A DNA stretch of 64,000 nt from Pyropia haitanensis (GCA_008729055.1 SDUX01000005.1:3247062-3311061), one strand, 5' to 3'; shown: positions 11,560 through 23,266, counted from the first letter of the stretch. Notes: generated by a model from the letters alone, not told the origin. Program-made: numbers and translations.

Positions 11560-12255
11560 TGTAAATCTCAGAATTTGTGCTTGACTCAGCCGTAGTACTC
11601 CTTGCGCCAGGGGCGCAGGCCTAACATTGGCATACGAAAAAGGCACTGTCTTGACATTTGCAGAACAAACGTTTATGATTGATGATGTCTCGATTCCTTC
11701 AGCGGTCCCCACGCGCAAGACTTCAATCGTCAATCCGGCACCCCCAAAAAGATTAGCCGCAGCCAATTGAGTCACACCAAGCGACAACAATTCCTTCTTG
11801 GACGGCAATGATAGTCGTGGCGCCGGAGGCAATTGTCCATGAAGAGCACGCGGAGATCGCATTACGTCCATGATGAGTATACGATAATGAACTGCCTTGA
11901 CATTCGAGAAAAAAAAAGCTGAACGTTAAAAGTGTCTCAGGATCCGCGATTGTTCGCACTCACTTGACTTCAATCGTGAGTCCGGCACGCCCCAGAGGTG
12001 AGGCTGCAGTTAGTTCAGTCGCATCAAATTTCGAAATTCGTACCTGGGACGGCAATAAAATTAAGTGCGCCAGAAGCACTGGTCCATGAGGAGCATACGG
12101 AAACCGCAACGCCTCTATATTTGAAACAGAACAGCTTGACGTTGAAATCATTTGCGCTCTCAAGCGGTGCTCGTGGGCGTGACTTCAATAGTCAGTCCGG
12201 CTCGCCGTTGAAATTCGGCTGCAGCCAATCAGTTACATTGAACTTCAAGAATTAA
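11560..12255 (-). pseudogene. Decayed tandem coding repeats (AGLTIEV units)
   Basis: Three diverged units about 215-245 bp apart, with matching blocks near 11720, 11965 and 12180. Read on -, each encodes a block ending in AGLTIEV preceded by a similar segment: TELTAASPLGR, TQLAAANLFGG, and LAAAEFQRR after an in-frame stop. The text upstream of these blocks (LPS followed by hydrophobic residues) also recurs. This looks like the remains of a repeat protein or a repeat-coding mobile element, with stops and frame changes. I do not recognise the family. Confidence 0.4.
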
Positions 12256-12817
12256 GTCTGAAAATGTCAATAATGGTTTCGTGCGTCTGGTGCGCTGGAC
12301 CACAATAAACACGGACATCGCGCTTTTTCGATTGCCAAAACTTTAACGCCTTTCGCACGGCGGCCAGTGTCGTTGACAAAATGATGAACAGGTGGTACAC
12401 GGCCAATCTTTTCGGCGCTTGGAGAACCTACAAGTCATGAGCAAGCACGATATCTTTATGGGTGGTAGAAGGAGAAGCGCTCTATATTGAAATCGCTAGC
12501 CAATGTATTCTGTTACACATGACAAGGTCATTCTGAGAGTGCGCCAACATTATTATGGTGTGAGGCACTGCACAAGGAGAAGCGCATGGAAGCCGCTTTT
12601 TCCGTACAAACTCTTGCTCAATAATCGCTCGAATATTTCTTCCTGAGTTCGCCTGGATGTCTTCCATCATCGATGTAATACGCAGCAGACATAACTGTAT
12701 GTGCTGCTGCTTTACGCTAATTTATCGAGATTAGCGCAGACAAATTGATCTGTCCGTTTACAATTCGTATCGCTGACCTGGGTCCGCAACCACTTTGGTA
12801 GACGAGCTCCGCGTTGG
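12256..12817. other. Non-coding stretch
   Basis: Balanced base composition, stops in all frames and no recognisable motif. One short open frame (12482-12670, -) has no features. Confidence 0.4.
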
Positions 12818-13266
12818 TCAAAGAAAATATTTCCTACATTCATACACAGGCCTGAATCTCACTAACGAGCGGAGAGAAGTCACCCAGCCCATCACAACAT
12901 CACGCAGACCCACAGGAAGGTCATCCACGTTGGGGTGAGCCTTTTCCTCTTCGTCATCACCCCACGCGCACAACACAGCAGCCACCACACTCGCAATAGA
13001 CATGGTAGACCCAAGCACAGACACACCACGAAAAAAGTGCTTCCCCATGCCGACTTCCGACTTGCGACGGAAAGACGCACGATCCGGATCAGAAGTAGTC
13101 CCAAACACAAAGTTGGTCAGAGGGTCAGCAAGAGCCGCAGGTCCCATTTGACCCGCGGTAAGCCCGTCCGCCAACGTCTTGTGGTAGAGCTTGCCACGCG
13201 GGTTGACGACGGGCCGCGGGATAACCGGAGGTGGTGCGTGGCAGGGAGAAAGGGGCGGGGCGCGGC
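12818..13266 (-). pseudogene. Unidentified protein-coding fragment
   Basis: One continuous frame of roughly 145 codons has natural-looking composition, unlike the GC-driven frames around it. It begins Pro-rich (APPPVIPRPVVNPRGK), continues LYHKTLADGLTAGQMGPAAL, and includes NFVFGTTSDPDR, a Gly-Lys-His segment, one hydrophobic stretch (STMSIASVVAAVLCAW) and an acidic DDEEEK. It ends at TGA before 12818. No ATG opens it, so it may be an exon or a broken gene. The hydrophobic stretch could be a membrane helix. I cannot assign a family. Confidence 0.35.
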
Positions 13267-14676
13267 GGAACGCGAGATGTTGCGCGGGAGGGGAAAAAAG
13301 AGCAGGCGAAAAAAATAATCAGGCTGGTGCCCGAACTGGCAGTGCTGACAGTGACGACGATGGTGGCGACGACGACGGTGGCGACGACGGTGCTCTCGAA
13401 TCGCGAGATCGCGAAATGCAATGACCTGGCAGAATTGACGAGCCAGGCAAGTTCCCAGTGCACCGGAATGTGACAGCGAGAGGCAAATTGGGACGCAAAA
13501 GATGATTCCATCTCACTACCGCCGGTCGGTGTGTGGCTGAGAAACGCTCTGACGCTACGGTCAGCACGATGGACGATCGATCTGGGCTTTGCCAGCAGAA
13601 ACCTAAGAGTGTTTCCAACGGTGGCGTACCAACTCGCGACCATCTTGCCGCAATATATTATTCAAACGCAACGTGGGCTCCTCTGACTGGCTGAGACCTG
13701 CTGCTGTTCAGATTTATAAAGTAGTTGTTCTGAGACGGGGGCTACATGGTTTGGAGGGACGACAGCCTGTCTGAGAGAGGACCGAGAACCCTCACGGATA
13801 GCAATTTGAGTGTGGTCATGGATTGCATGTGTTCGCTGACTCTGTCGTGCGATTTCGCACGCGTCGCGACAATATGCGAGAACGTGCACTAGCCCCCCTT
13901 GTGAAATGCCCAGGACGCCGAAAGACTGTCTCCATTGCTTGTCGTGCCGGCAAAATAGCGAGACACGCTGCACAAAAATGATCATTAGGGCAAAATATGG
14001 CCCATTCTTTGCAGGAATGGGGCCGTACTCGGCATGGAACAGAAAATATTGTGCGACGTACGCGAGTATTTTCACGCATAAACGCGTGCCATAAGCCATG
14101 TTCACGCAGGCACATGTGCAAGTATGGTCGTTTTGGCATGTTTGGGTGGTCGTGGAGTTGGGACAGCCAATGACATTGCTCTGTTCGTCTCGCCGTTGGG
14201 ACAGACGACTGGTCACAGCAACGCATGCCGGAAGTCCGTCTCCTGTCGGGGCGGGCCCGGCTCGGGCCGACTCGAGTCGGCCTCGGTTCTGTGGCTGTCA
14301 GTCGTGCTGGGATGACTGCCCAGACTGTCAACCGCGCGCGCGTCATTCCCCTGCGTAGCGTACACGCGATCGACGCGTTGCCAGTGCGCGCCGAGCATCC
14401 GACGACGCGTTAGCTGTGCAAGTTCCTCAATTTTTCCTCCTGGATTTTTTCCCGAGCGCGCTTGCCCCCCCTCTGCGCCCCCTCTGGAGCCCTGCCGCGA
14501 AATTTCAGCCTCGATTATTTGTCGCGCGTGCTGCTTCGCCCTCCCGCGCCCGCCGCGATCCCCCGCGACGATCCCCGCGTTGCATTGCGTGGCGCCGCCG
14601 CAGACGGCACAGCCCCAATCGGATCCCCCCTGCATCTCCCTGCACCCCCTTGCCTCGTTTTGAGGCGGCATGAGGG
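13267..14676. other. Non-coding stretch with a fragment related to copies 2/3
   Basis: About 38 bp near 13606-13643 are the reverse complement, nearly perfectly, of sequence inside the right arm of copies 2 and 3 (about 33191-33232 and 53098-53140). Similarity fades immediately outside. The rest has no gene I can support. From about 14440 the DNA becomes GC-rich, leading to the left edge of copy 2. Confidence 0.4.
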
Positions 14677-15418
14677 GTGGGGATGTCTGCTCGCGCGGGC
14701 CCGCCACCATGTGGCCGCCTTCAGCCCCCCTCCACCCAAGACGTGTACCCCAGTGCGGGCCCATTCATGGCGGACCCTACCTCAGGTCTCTCCTGCCATG
14801 AGCGACGCTCTCTCTGGCGCTCGGCGGCCGCGCAGCGGCCACGGGTCGTGGCCGACCGCACCCCCCTGCCGGTCGGCCCACGTGGACGGGTCGCCTTCGC
14901 TTCGCGGCCTCGCCACGGCCAGGGGTCGTTGTCCCCCCCCTCCCTTTTCGGCTTTGCGGCCGCGCGGCGGCCGCGGATCGTCGCCCTCCCCCGCTGTCTG
15001 GCCGGCCGCGCGGCGGCTGCTGGTAGGGGACACCCCCCCCCGCCTGGGGCGTCCTGAATCTGTTTGTGGCGGCGCTGGTGGAGCGCCGCCTTGCCTGGCT
15101 TTTGTTCCGGCCGCACGATTGATGCGGCTGGTCCTCTAAGCGGCCACACTCTCCACGTGGCTGGCCGCCATCTCCCCTTCTGGGCCCGCTTGGGCGGGGG
15201 CGCCTCCCGCAGGTTTTCTTTTGTGCAGGCGGCCGGGACAACTGTTTGTGGCCCCGTCGGGACAGCTTCGCGCGCCTCGGCGACGGTCGCCCCCCCTTGG
15301 CGGCCGCTCGGCGGCCGCAGATTGGGGACACCCCCACCGCTAGCTGGGTCGTACCCGCACTGTTCGTCGCCGCGGTGGGGGAGCGCCGTCCATCCTAGTT
15401 TTTTTTCCGGCCGCACGG

Positions 15419-18400
15419 TTGATGCGGCTGCTTCTAGGCGGCCACATTGTGTACGTGGCTGGCCGCCGTCCTCCCCCCTGGGTCGCTCGTGCGGGGGCGC
15501 CTCCTTTTGCTGGTCTGGGTGGCGGCCTCCCCCCCACTGTTTGCGGCCCCGCTACAGAGGGCCGATCCGGCCTCCGACAAGTGCTGAGGTCGCTCGGCTT
15601 TTGCGGCTGGTGTCCAAGCGTACGTGCGGTGGCTATGACTGGCTGCCACGAGGTGGGAAGGCTTTGGATACGTGAACCGGTTTGTACTCGCGGTCGCGGG
15701 CGCTGTTGTGGGCCGCAAGTCGGCCCCGGCGACAATCTCTTGCCTTCTTTTTCGGACTCTCTGTTGTTCCCCGTACCGCCTTTTTCCTCCTCGGACCGCC
15801 ATGTGCGTGAGTTACGCAGGCTCGGATGGGGATCGGCGCCGCTCTTCGGCGGATCGGAGCGGACCTGGCGCGGGAGTGGGGCGTGGCAAGGGGCGGCTGC
15901 CACCGGGAGGCGGGCCGCCCCCTCGGCAGATAAGCAAGGACCAGCGGCGTCGCAGAAGTCGGCGCCTGTGCGCACGCTGTCGTCGTGCGCAGATAACGGG
16001 ACCCGAGTGTCCTTTGTGCCACTGGAGCTGCGGCTGCCCGTGGGCGGCTCGGCCGCCGCCAGGCGAGCCGGTGAACCGGTGGTGGGGCTGTGTCACGGAG
16101 CCGACGAGGACCGAACGGCGTCGCGGCTTTCGGCGGCTGTGCTGGCAGTGTCGCCTGGCCGAGCGCGCGGGGCCTCAGCACGGTCTTTGCCGCTGGACCT
16201 GCCGCTGTCCTTGGGCAGCGCGGCCGCAGGCACAGAGCCTCGGGCGGCCTGCAGACCCACGTTGGCGGACTGGGAGGCCGTGAGGCAGTGGCCTGGCCGG
16301 GCCTGGCGGCGCCAACCAACAGGACCAGCGGCGGTCAAGTCCCCAGGATTGGGGGGGGCCGAGCGGGGGCAACATCCAGCTGCCGGCGCGGCCGCCGAGC
16401 CCGCGTGGGTGGGGCGAGCCGAGAGGGGGCAAAAACAGCCACCTGCCGGAGCGGCCGCCGAGCCCGCGTGGGTGGGGCAGACCGAGCGGGGGCACCGACC
16501 AACTGACAGCACGGCGGCCGAGCCCAACTCGGTGGGGCGAGCCGAACGGGGGCAACAACGAACGGCGGGAGCGGCCGCCGAGCCCGCGTTGGTGGGGCGG
16601 TCCGAGCGGGGGCAACAACAACCAACTGGCGGAGCGGCCACCGAGCCCGCGTGGGTGGGGCGGGCCGAGCGGGGGCAACAACCAAATGCCGGCGCGGCCG
16701 CCGAGCCCGCGAGGGTGGGGCGGGCCGAGTGGGGGCAACAACCAACTGCCGGCGCGGCCGCCGAGCCCGCGCGGGTGGGGCGGGCCGAGCGGGGCGAACA
16801 ACCAACGGCCGGAGCGGCGGCCGAGCCCAACTCGGTGGGGCGGGCCGAGCCGGGTCAACAACCACCTGCCGGAGCGGCCGCCGAGCCCAAGTCGGTGGGG
16901 CGGGCCGAGAGGGGGCAACAACAACCACCTGCCGGAGCGGCCGGCGAGCCCGCGTGGGTGGGGCAGGCTGAGCGGGGGCAGCAACCAACTGCCGGCGCGG
17001 CGGGCCAGCCCGCGTGGGTGAGGCGGGCCAAGTGGGGGCAACAACCAGCGGCTGGTGCGGCCGCCGAGCCCGCGTTTGTTGGGGGGGCCGAGCAGGGCCA
17101 ACAACCAAGTGCCGGCACGGCCGCCGAGCCCGCGTGGCGGCCGCGCTGCGGGGCCAAGCGACCACTTGCAGCAGCGGCCGACGAACTTGCTGCAGCCGCC
17201 AGGCCCGCCGTTGGACGGGTGTCCGGATCGCCCGCGGGCAAACGACACCGGGACAGTCCGTCACCTGAGCCCTCGCGGAAGACCAGGGCCGCCGTTGGGC
17301 GGCGGCCAAGTCGTGCCGCTTGGCGGCACCGAGGAGCAGCAGCAGGGGCGGCCGCTGAGCCCGCGCCGGCCGTCAGCTGTGACGCTCGCAAACCCTCAGG
17401 CACGCGCGCGGGCGTGGGTGAACCAGCTGCCGCGGCCGCCGAGCCCGCGCGGGCCGGAGAGGCCGTCAGCTGGCGGCCGCGACGGTGCGCCGACGGGATT
17501 GAGATCGCTGCTCGCCGGTGGCGGAGCGGGAGCCAATGGGAGCAACCACCAGCAGCAGCAGCGGCCGCCACGTCTGCCGATCCCGCCGAGCCCGCGGAGG
17601 AGGGGTGGCCGGGCACTGAGTGGCAGCGAGGGTGGCCCGACTGGGCAGGACGCCCCGCAAGTTCCCGCTCCGGGCCCACTCCGCCATCTGCAGCCACTAG
17701 TTGGAGGCGGCCGAGTGGGAGCAAGGGAGGAAGCTCGGCAGCAGCAGCAGCAGCAGCAGCAGGAGCAGCAGTAGCAGCCAGAAGAGCGGCAACCAAGCGC
17801 GAGCGGGCGGGCGGGGCCGTTCATTTGCGGCGCCCAGGCGAGGCCGAGTCAAACGAGCGGGCTCCAAGCCGTCCCTGTCTGCAATCAGCTGTCGTCTTCA
17901 GGGACGGGCAGCGAGCCGCCGAGGTGTTCCCCGTCGCCTGCCGCAGCGCACGAGCCGCGGCGGGGCGAGGGGGGGTCTGCCGCTGCGCTGGGGGTGCATC
18001 AACCATCGTGCACCGACAGGGCGGCGCCCAGCGGTCACACGAGCGTGGGCCGAGCGACACCGGCCCACCACCGCGGCCATCCTCGAGCAGCTGGCCGCGG
18101 CCCGCATCGGCGACGCGCCTACGTGAGAACACGCGCACCGACCCCCCGCCGAGCTATCCTCGTGCCACCGCTCCATCTCGATCCGACGGACACGGGGCGG
18201 CGGCGGGAGCGGGACAGCCTGCGGCGACATTGACGCCGACGCCGACGACACGACCATGTTCTCCTCCCCTTCCAACTGGGGACGAGGGCAGACCCGCCGA
18301 AGCTCTCTCGGTGGGAGCCCCAGCGGCCGCTCCTCCGGCTACGCTAGCGACGGCAGCGGCGCCGCCAGCGCCGCCAGCAGTAGCACGGAGTACACCGTCC

Positions 18401-18742
18401 CCCCGCGTGGCCCGCCCCGAGGCCGCGCATCCCCCCGCGGACGCAGCACCTATGGACGTGGACGGGGAGGGCGGCCCCCGCGTAGTGGAGGCCACGCTGA
18501 CGGCGGGGCCGACGACGGCCTCACCGACGGGGACGGGGATCCCGCAGCAGAGGCCGCAGCAGCAGCCGCTGGCGCGCGAACCAGGCCAGGGACCGGGCAA
18601 CGCGGCCGGCGCGAAGGAGGCGGCTCGATGCGTAGCCGAGGACGCGGCCGTGGAGGCGGCGAGACGGGCGTTCGAGCTGGAGTGGGACCTCGCGTCCACA
18701 CCAACGGGGTCCCCTACTCCGCCGTCGAGCGTGTACAGCTGA
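15419..18742 (+). other. Very long stop-free frame over minisatellite, doubtful gene
   Basis: 1,107 codons without a stop. There is no ATG at the start, composition is Ala/Pro/Arg/Gly, and other frames across the same DNA are also open, as expected in GC-rich satellite DNA. Its centre is the repeat described at 16341-17143. The last 100 codons (after APMDVDGEGG, including RRAFELEWDL) look more protein-like and overlap the start of the accessory gene in another frame, so part could be real N-terminal coding sequence. I would not treat the whole as a gene. Confidence 0.25.
16341..17143. repeat. Minisatellite, about 12 units of 60-66 bp
   Basis: Tandem units built on a GCGGCCGCCGAGCCCGCG core, a GTGGGGCGGGCCGAGCGGGG segment and a CAACAACCA-type end. 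On + in one frame each unit reads as a 20-22 residue block containing AAAEPAWVGRAERGQ. Because unit length stays near a multiple of three and the sequence lacks A/T-rich triplets, several frames remain open. The units differ by point changes, so the array is not brand new. Copy 3 lacks the array because of its internal deletion. Confidence 0.85.
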
Positions 18743-20481
18743 GCGCTGCGTGGCTGGACACGTCTGAGAACGCGGTGGTGGGAACGGACCAGAACAGCAA
18801 GGAGTTTTTTTCTGCCGTTACGGCCAACTTTTAGGCGCGGATGGACCGCGTTGACGTGGAGCTGCCGATGGAGGGCGTCCCCGCGAGGGTGCTGCGGGAG
18901 CCCACAAGGGTCCAAAGATACTTCAAGAAGCTGAACGAGAAGGTTATGCGCCTCGTGTGTGCGCGCGTGCACGTGGAGGGCCTCAACCTGACTGGCAACC
19001 CGTCGGAGGCCGACATGGAGCTGGCCATGATGGCTGTGTTTGAAAACCGGGATGAGTACGAGGCGATCAGGCTGGGCAAGTACGTTCCAAACCCCGCCCT
19101 CAAGACGACGGAGGCGAGAGCGAAGTGCTGGATGGACTGCTGGCGTGTGCTGAAGGTATCGGACAAGTACAGTGGCGCCGCTGCGATGCAGGCCATGGAG
19201 GCGCGCCGCCGCGGCCGCCGCGCTGCTGGCGCGGCGGGGGGGGCAGCGAGCACCCCGGCGTCTGTAGGCGATGGAGTCACTGCGCGGGAGGCGGCCGCCG
19301 CCGACGGGGCCGCCACAGACGCGGCCGCGACCGATGGCGGTGCACCATCGGGGACGCGCGCGGACGACCTGGCGGCTGGCAAGCGCCACCGGCCGGCTAC
19401 TTTTGCTGACCGGCCGCTGGGGACGCAGTCAACGCTGGCGGAGCTTTCGCGGGCTGCGCGCGATAAGGCATTCGCAGACGAGGGCGCTGCGAACACCAAG
19501 GCGCTGAAGGTGCTGGCGGACGCGGCTCGTGACCGTAACATCATTGCCACTTTATCGGCACCCGCTATTCGGGACGAGCCGCGCTTTCGGCACTTTCTCT
19601 GCAAGCGGACCGACGAGCTGGTCGCGGCGCACTTGGCCGCGCGACATGGTCTGGCCGCGCTGGGCGCGGCCGCCAACAACGGCGGCGCCCATAGGACGAG
19701 GCCCGCTCCAGCGGGGCTTTCTGTGGATGTTGCTGTGCGGGAAGCGGGCGATGCAGAAGTAGAACGTGAGTTGAGCTCTGCGGGGGCGGTCAAGGCGGCC
19801 GCCGGTGCAGGGGGGGCGGACAGCGAGGGGGGCGTGCGGGGAGGGGGGGTCGTGGGGGGGGCGGCCGCCCCAGCGGCCTTGACGATTGCTGCGGCCGCGG
19901 CTGCTGGGCAGGCCGCGGCCGCGTCTGTCGTCGGGGCCGCTGCGGGCTCAAGGCCTCCAGGTGGCCGCTCTTTGGCGGCCGCCGGGGCTGCGGCCGCCGC
20001 CAGCACGCCCCCTCTCACAGCCCCCCGTCCTGCTTTTCTCCCTTGGCCGGCACTCGACGACGGCTATTCGCCGATGTCTCCGTCCTTACCTCCCGTGGAC
20101 TTTGCGTGGCCGCCCGTCGCGCCGCGCCCACCCCCGCGACCTCGTCGGCCAGCACCGGTACCTGCACCGGCGGTGCTGTACGGGCAGGCTGAGCGGCCGA
20201 GAGCGGCGGTGGCCGCTGAGTCGGCAGCCACCGCCGACCTGCACGCTTTTCGTCGGTCTGCGATGACTGCCGAGGGGGCGGCGACGACGACGGCGCCCGA
20301 CGTGTTAGCGTCTGCCGCCATGTCCGTCACGACGGCCGCGACGGGCGGCCGCTCGGCGGCCGCCTTGCTCTGTGTCGGCCGTCGGGCGCAGGTCACAAGG
20401 AAGCTGCAGTATGCCACGCAGCGCAGCTGTAAGGGTAAAGGGCCGAAGCGGGCGGCCCTCTATGTTTCTCCCTCGCCCTAG
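18256..20481 (+). pseudogene. Harbinger Myb/SANT-like accessory gene, copy 2, with one internal amber stop
   Basis: From the ATG at 18256 the frame runs to a TAG at 18832-18834 and then continues in the same frame to 20481. The stop falls inside the conserved domain. Before it is VERVQLSAAWLDTSENA and TDQNSKEFFSAVTANF; after it are VLREPTRVQRYFKKLNEK, LNLTGNPSEADMEL and CWMDCWRVLKVSDKYSGAA. These match the copy 1 protein in order (TDQRSAEFWAAV, DLTGNPDEA, KWVPCWKVM, DKWSGAA). The C-terminal half is Ala/Gly/Pro-rich. Translation from the next ATG (18841) would lack the first helices. Either the gene is dead, the stop is read through, or it is a sequence error. It lies convergent to the transposase on -. 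Confidence 0.65.
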
Positions 20482-21186
20482 AGGAGGAACAAGACGATGA
20501 GGACGTGTACCTGTGATGGGTTTGTGGCTTTGCAATTATGCTTGCGTTTGTGTTTCTTTTTCTGCGTTCTGTTTATGTGTCTCTCGGGCGTTTTTTTCTC
20601 TTTGGTTGTGTTCTTCTGTTGTTTTGACGGTGTTTCTGGTGGTCATTGCGTGTGAGCATCACTGCGTGTCGGGCCTCGACACTGTTCCATGAAAGTCGCT
20701 CTGCGAAAAACTTCTGCACAATACACATTATGTCTTCACTCTCTACTGACACCTCTCTACAAGGGAGTCCTCGCGAGAATCCAACGCCCTGTGCACGCGC
20801 TCCCTCCAACAGCGAGCGCAGCTGCGAAGAAACAATTCCGCTCGTCCCCTTGGGCCAACGGCACACCAATCCGCCACCCCGGCCCTACGGCAGGGGAGCG
20901 CCCGCCTGCCGCTAGTGGCCGTGAGGTGCCCCTGCGTGGCGGTATTGCGCGGCCGCCAGTCGCGCATGGGCGGCCGCTTTGGGCGGCCATGAGTCGCGCC
21001 TGGGCGGCCACATTGGGCGGCCGCCAGTGGGGCATATCGCACACAAAGCCGAGCGGCGGCCGGCTTTTGAGCGCACGTAAAGTGGCGGCGGCGGCCGCCG
21101 GACATGCCATCTGTTGCCGCAGATACGCGTCTGCCTTCTGAAAACGAGCCAAGCAGGCCGCATGTGTTACAGCGTCATCGTCTGAA
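20482..21186. other. Intergenic region with GGCGGCC motif cluster
   Basis: T-rich DNA follows the accessory gene (20530-20640). From 20935 to 21105 a GTCGCGC-N-TGGGCGGCC motif occurs several times in both orientations. The same cluster is present in copy 3 at about 46430-46745, where it directly follows the deletion junction. No gene. Confidence 0.5.
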
Positions 21187-21220
21187 GGAAAAAAAAAAAC
21201 CCGAAAGAAAAAAAAAAACG
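21187..21220 (-). terminator. Paired T-tract after transposase copy 2
   Basis: Read on -, two runs of about ten T are separated by a short spacer ending in CGGG, 28-60 bp past the transposase stop. An identical pair sits in copy 3 at about 46827-46860. See the comparable signal at 7258-7293. A 3' end formation role is inferred. Confidence 0.35.
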
Positions 21221-21247
21221 TTTTCTCCACGCGCTTTGCGCCCTACA

Positions 21248-23045
21248 CTACGGCTGCGGCATGAGGGTGTGATGCCGATGAAGATACGGCGCCAGTGCGT
21301 GCCGCCTGTGCGCCCACACGTGCTCCATCAGGTCCTCCCGCAAACACTCGTGCTCAACAGGGCTGCGCACGGCCGACCGCCGTTGAACGGCGGCGGAACG
21401 GCGGTCCGCTCGATCTCGCCCGCCGCCGCGACCGCACCCAGCGCCAGCGGGGCATGCACAGCCACTTGGCCCGCTACGGCGCCCGGTAGCACCAGTGCGT
21501 TTTGCCCAACCGCCTCCCGCCGCACAACGACGGCCGGCCGCCGGGTCGTCACTCCCGGCGGCCGCGCCTCCCCCACCACCGGCACGCCCGCTACGGCGGC
21601 CGGCCGCCGGGTCGTCACTTCCGGCGGCCGCGCCTCCGCCACCACCGGCACGCCCGCCATGGCGGCCGACCGCCAGGGCGTCACTCCCGGCGTCCGCGCC
21701 TCCGCCACCACCGGCACGCCCGCCATGGCTGCCGACCGCCGGGTCGTCACTCCCGGCGGCCGCGTCTTCCTCGGCCGTCGCCGCCGCCGCCGCCGCCGTC
21801 GCAGCTGCCGCTGCCGCGGCCGCCGCCGCCGCCGCCGTGGCCGCCGCCGCCGCCGCAGGTGCCACCACGGCGGCCGCTGCAGCGCCTGGGACGCCATAAG
21901 TGTCGCCTATGCGGCGCCGGGAAAGGTACCCGGCCCGTCGATTTACAACGACCATGTTGTGCAGAATGGCGACGGCTTTGGCAGTGCGGATGATGCGGTC
22001 CATGCTGTGGAGCTTGGCGGGGTGTTGCAGGAAATGAAAGCGCGCGGTCATGACGCCGTAAAGGCGCTCGACGTCCTTGCGCAGTGCCTCCTGAAGCCGG
22101 TTGTACGTGCGTTTTTTAGTGGTGTTGTTCGCGGCGCGCGAGAAAGGGCGGGAAAAAACGGGGAAATGTGGGTAGACGCCATCAGCCAACTAATAAAGCA
22201 AACGACGAGTGCGGCCGTTCAGTGTATACTCAAAAATATCAGGCGACCACACCCCGCTCAGCACGTCCATCGATAGAGGCGACTGGCCTCACACGTTAAT
22301 GTCATTGTGGCTTTCAGGCGCCCCCACAACAAAATGCCAAATGTAAAAGATCCTCATCGCAAACAGTCTCCATTACCACTGACCGCCGCTTCTTGTAGTC
22401 CTGGTATTGCCCTGCCAGCGCCTTCGGGCACATTCTCCACGCCCAGTGTGAGCAATCGATGCTACCCATGCATCCCGGCATGCCCCGCTGCTCATTGTGG
22501 TCGAGGATGTGGGCTAGCTCCTCGTTAATAGGCGGCCGCAGATAAGATGCCTCGTAGCTGTTGACAATGTGGTCCACCAGCATGTGCGTGGCCTCGGCGG
22601 TGGTTGACTTGGCCAAGCGCAAGTACTCGTCAGGCCGATCGGCGGCCTCTCCATACGCGAGTACGCGAGAAGCGGCTACCACCTTCTGCAGCCCGTGCGT
22701 CTGCGCCCGCCCAGTTGCGTCAACGGACCTCTTCCAGTAAGGGAGGTTCTTGACCTCATTGTAGATCTCCATGAACACGTTGCGGGGCACGCGAACGCGC
22801 GTCACAAAGTCCTGCTCGCCGTACACAGGAGGGTCGCCGTCCAGACCGAAGTAGTCCCGCTGGATGCTGCGGAAGCCCTCGTCAAACCCGCGAGACCGGT
22901 TGGCGCGGTGGCCTGGGACAGACGCGCCCCGACGACGGCGCCGCGCTATAGCACCCGACAGAGCGATGTAGTGCTTTCTCCGGCGCAGAGACAGCTGCGA
23001 CGCCACGATGGCGGCGCGTGCCTCGTCGGCCGATCCGTCTGACAC
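21248..23045 (-). pseudogene. PIF/Harbinger transposase, copy 2, broken
   Basis: The N-terminal half (23045-22314, open further upstream but without an in-frame ATG nearby) contains the helical region, VDATGRAQTHGLQKVV, ADRPDEYLRLAKST, YLRPPINEEL and MGSIDCSHWAWRMCP with the first catalytic Asp, then VVMETVCDEDL. The C-terminal half (22189-21248) has ADGVYPHFPVF, RLQEALRKDVERLYGVM, AKAVAILHNMVVV, a poly-Ala tail and a conserved end (about YLHRHH). Between them are a frameshift near 22345 (next to a T-run on -), a TGA at 22290-22292 and a TAG at 22190-22192. Around these, a different frame still reads WHFVVGAPES, HNDINV and TLNGRTRRLLY, which contains the second catalytic Asp. The gene cannot make a full enzyme as assembled. 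Confidence 0.85.
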
Positions 23046-23266
23046 CTCCCACGCCTCCCGATCAACAGGGGGGACGTCGGCGGGAAATGGGGGGGCCGTA
23101 ACGAGGCCCCCTGCAAAGAGCCAGACGGCGGCCGCCGCGGTGGTCGTTGCCGGTAGGGATGGTGGCGGCCGCGACGGTCGCTGCCGGGGGTGAAGGTGAC
23201 GGCCGCGATCGTGGCGGGACCGTTGTCACGGCAGCAGTCACGGCCGCCGCGGTGGCCGCCGCAATT

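Noticed and set aside
16341..17143. CRISPR-like array
   Set aside because: The units are contiguous tandem repeats without unique spacers, in a eukaryotic transposon.
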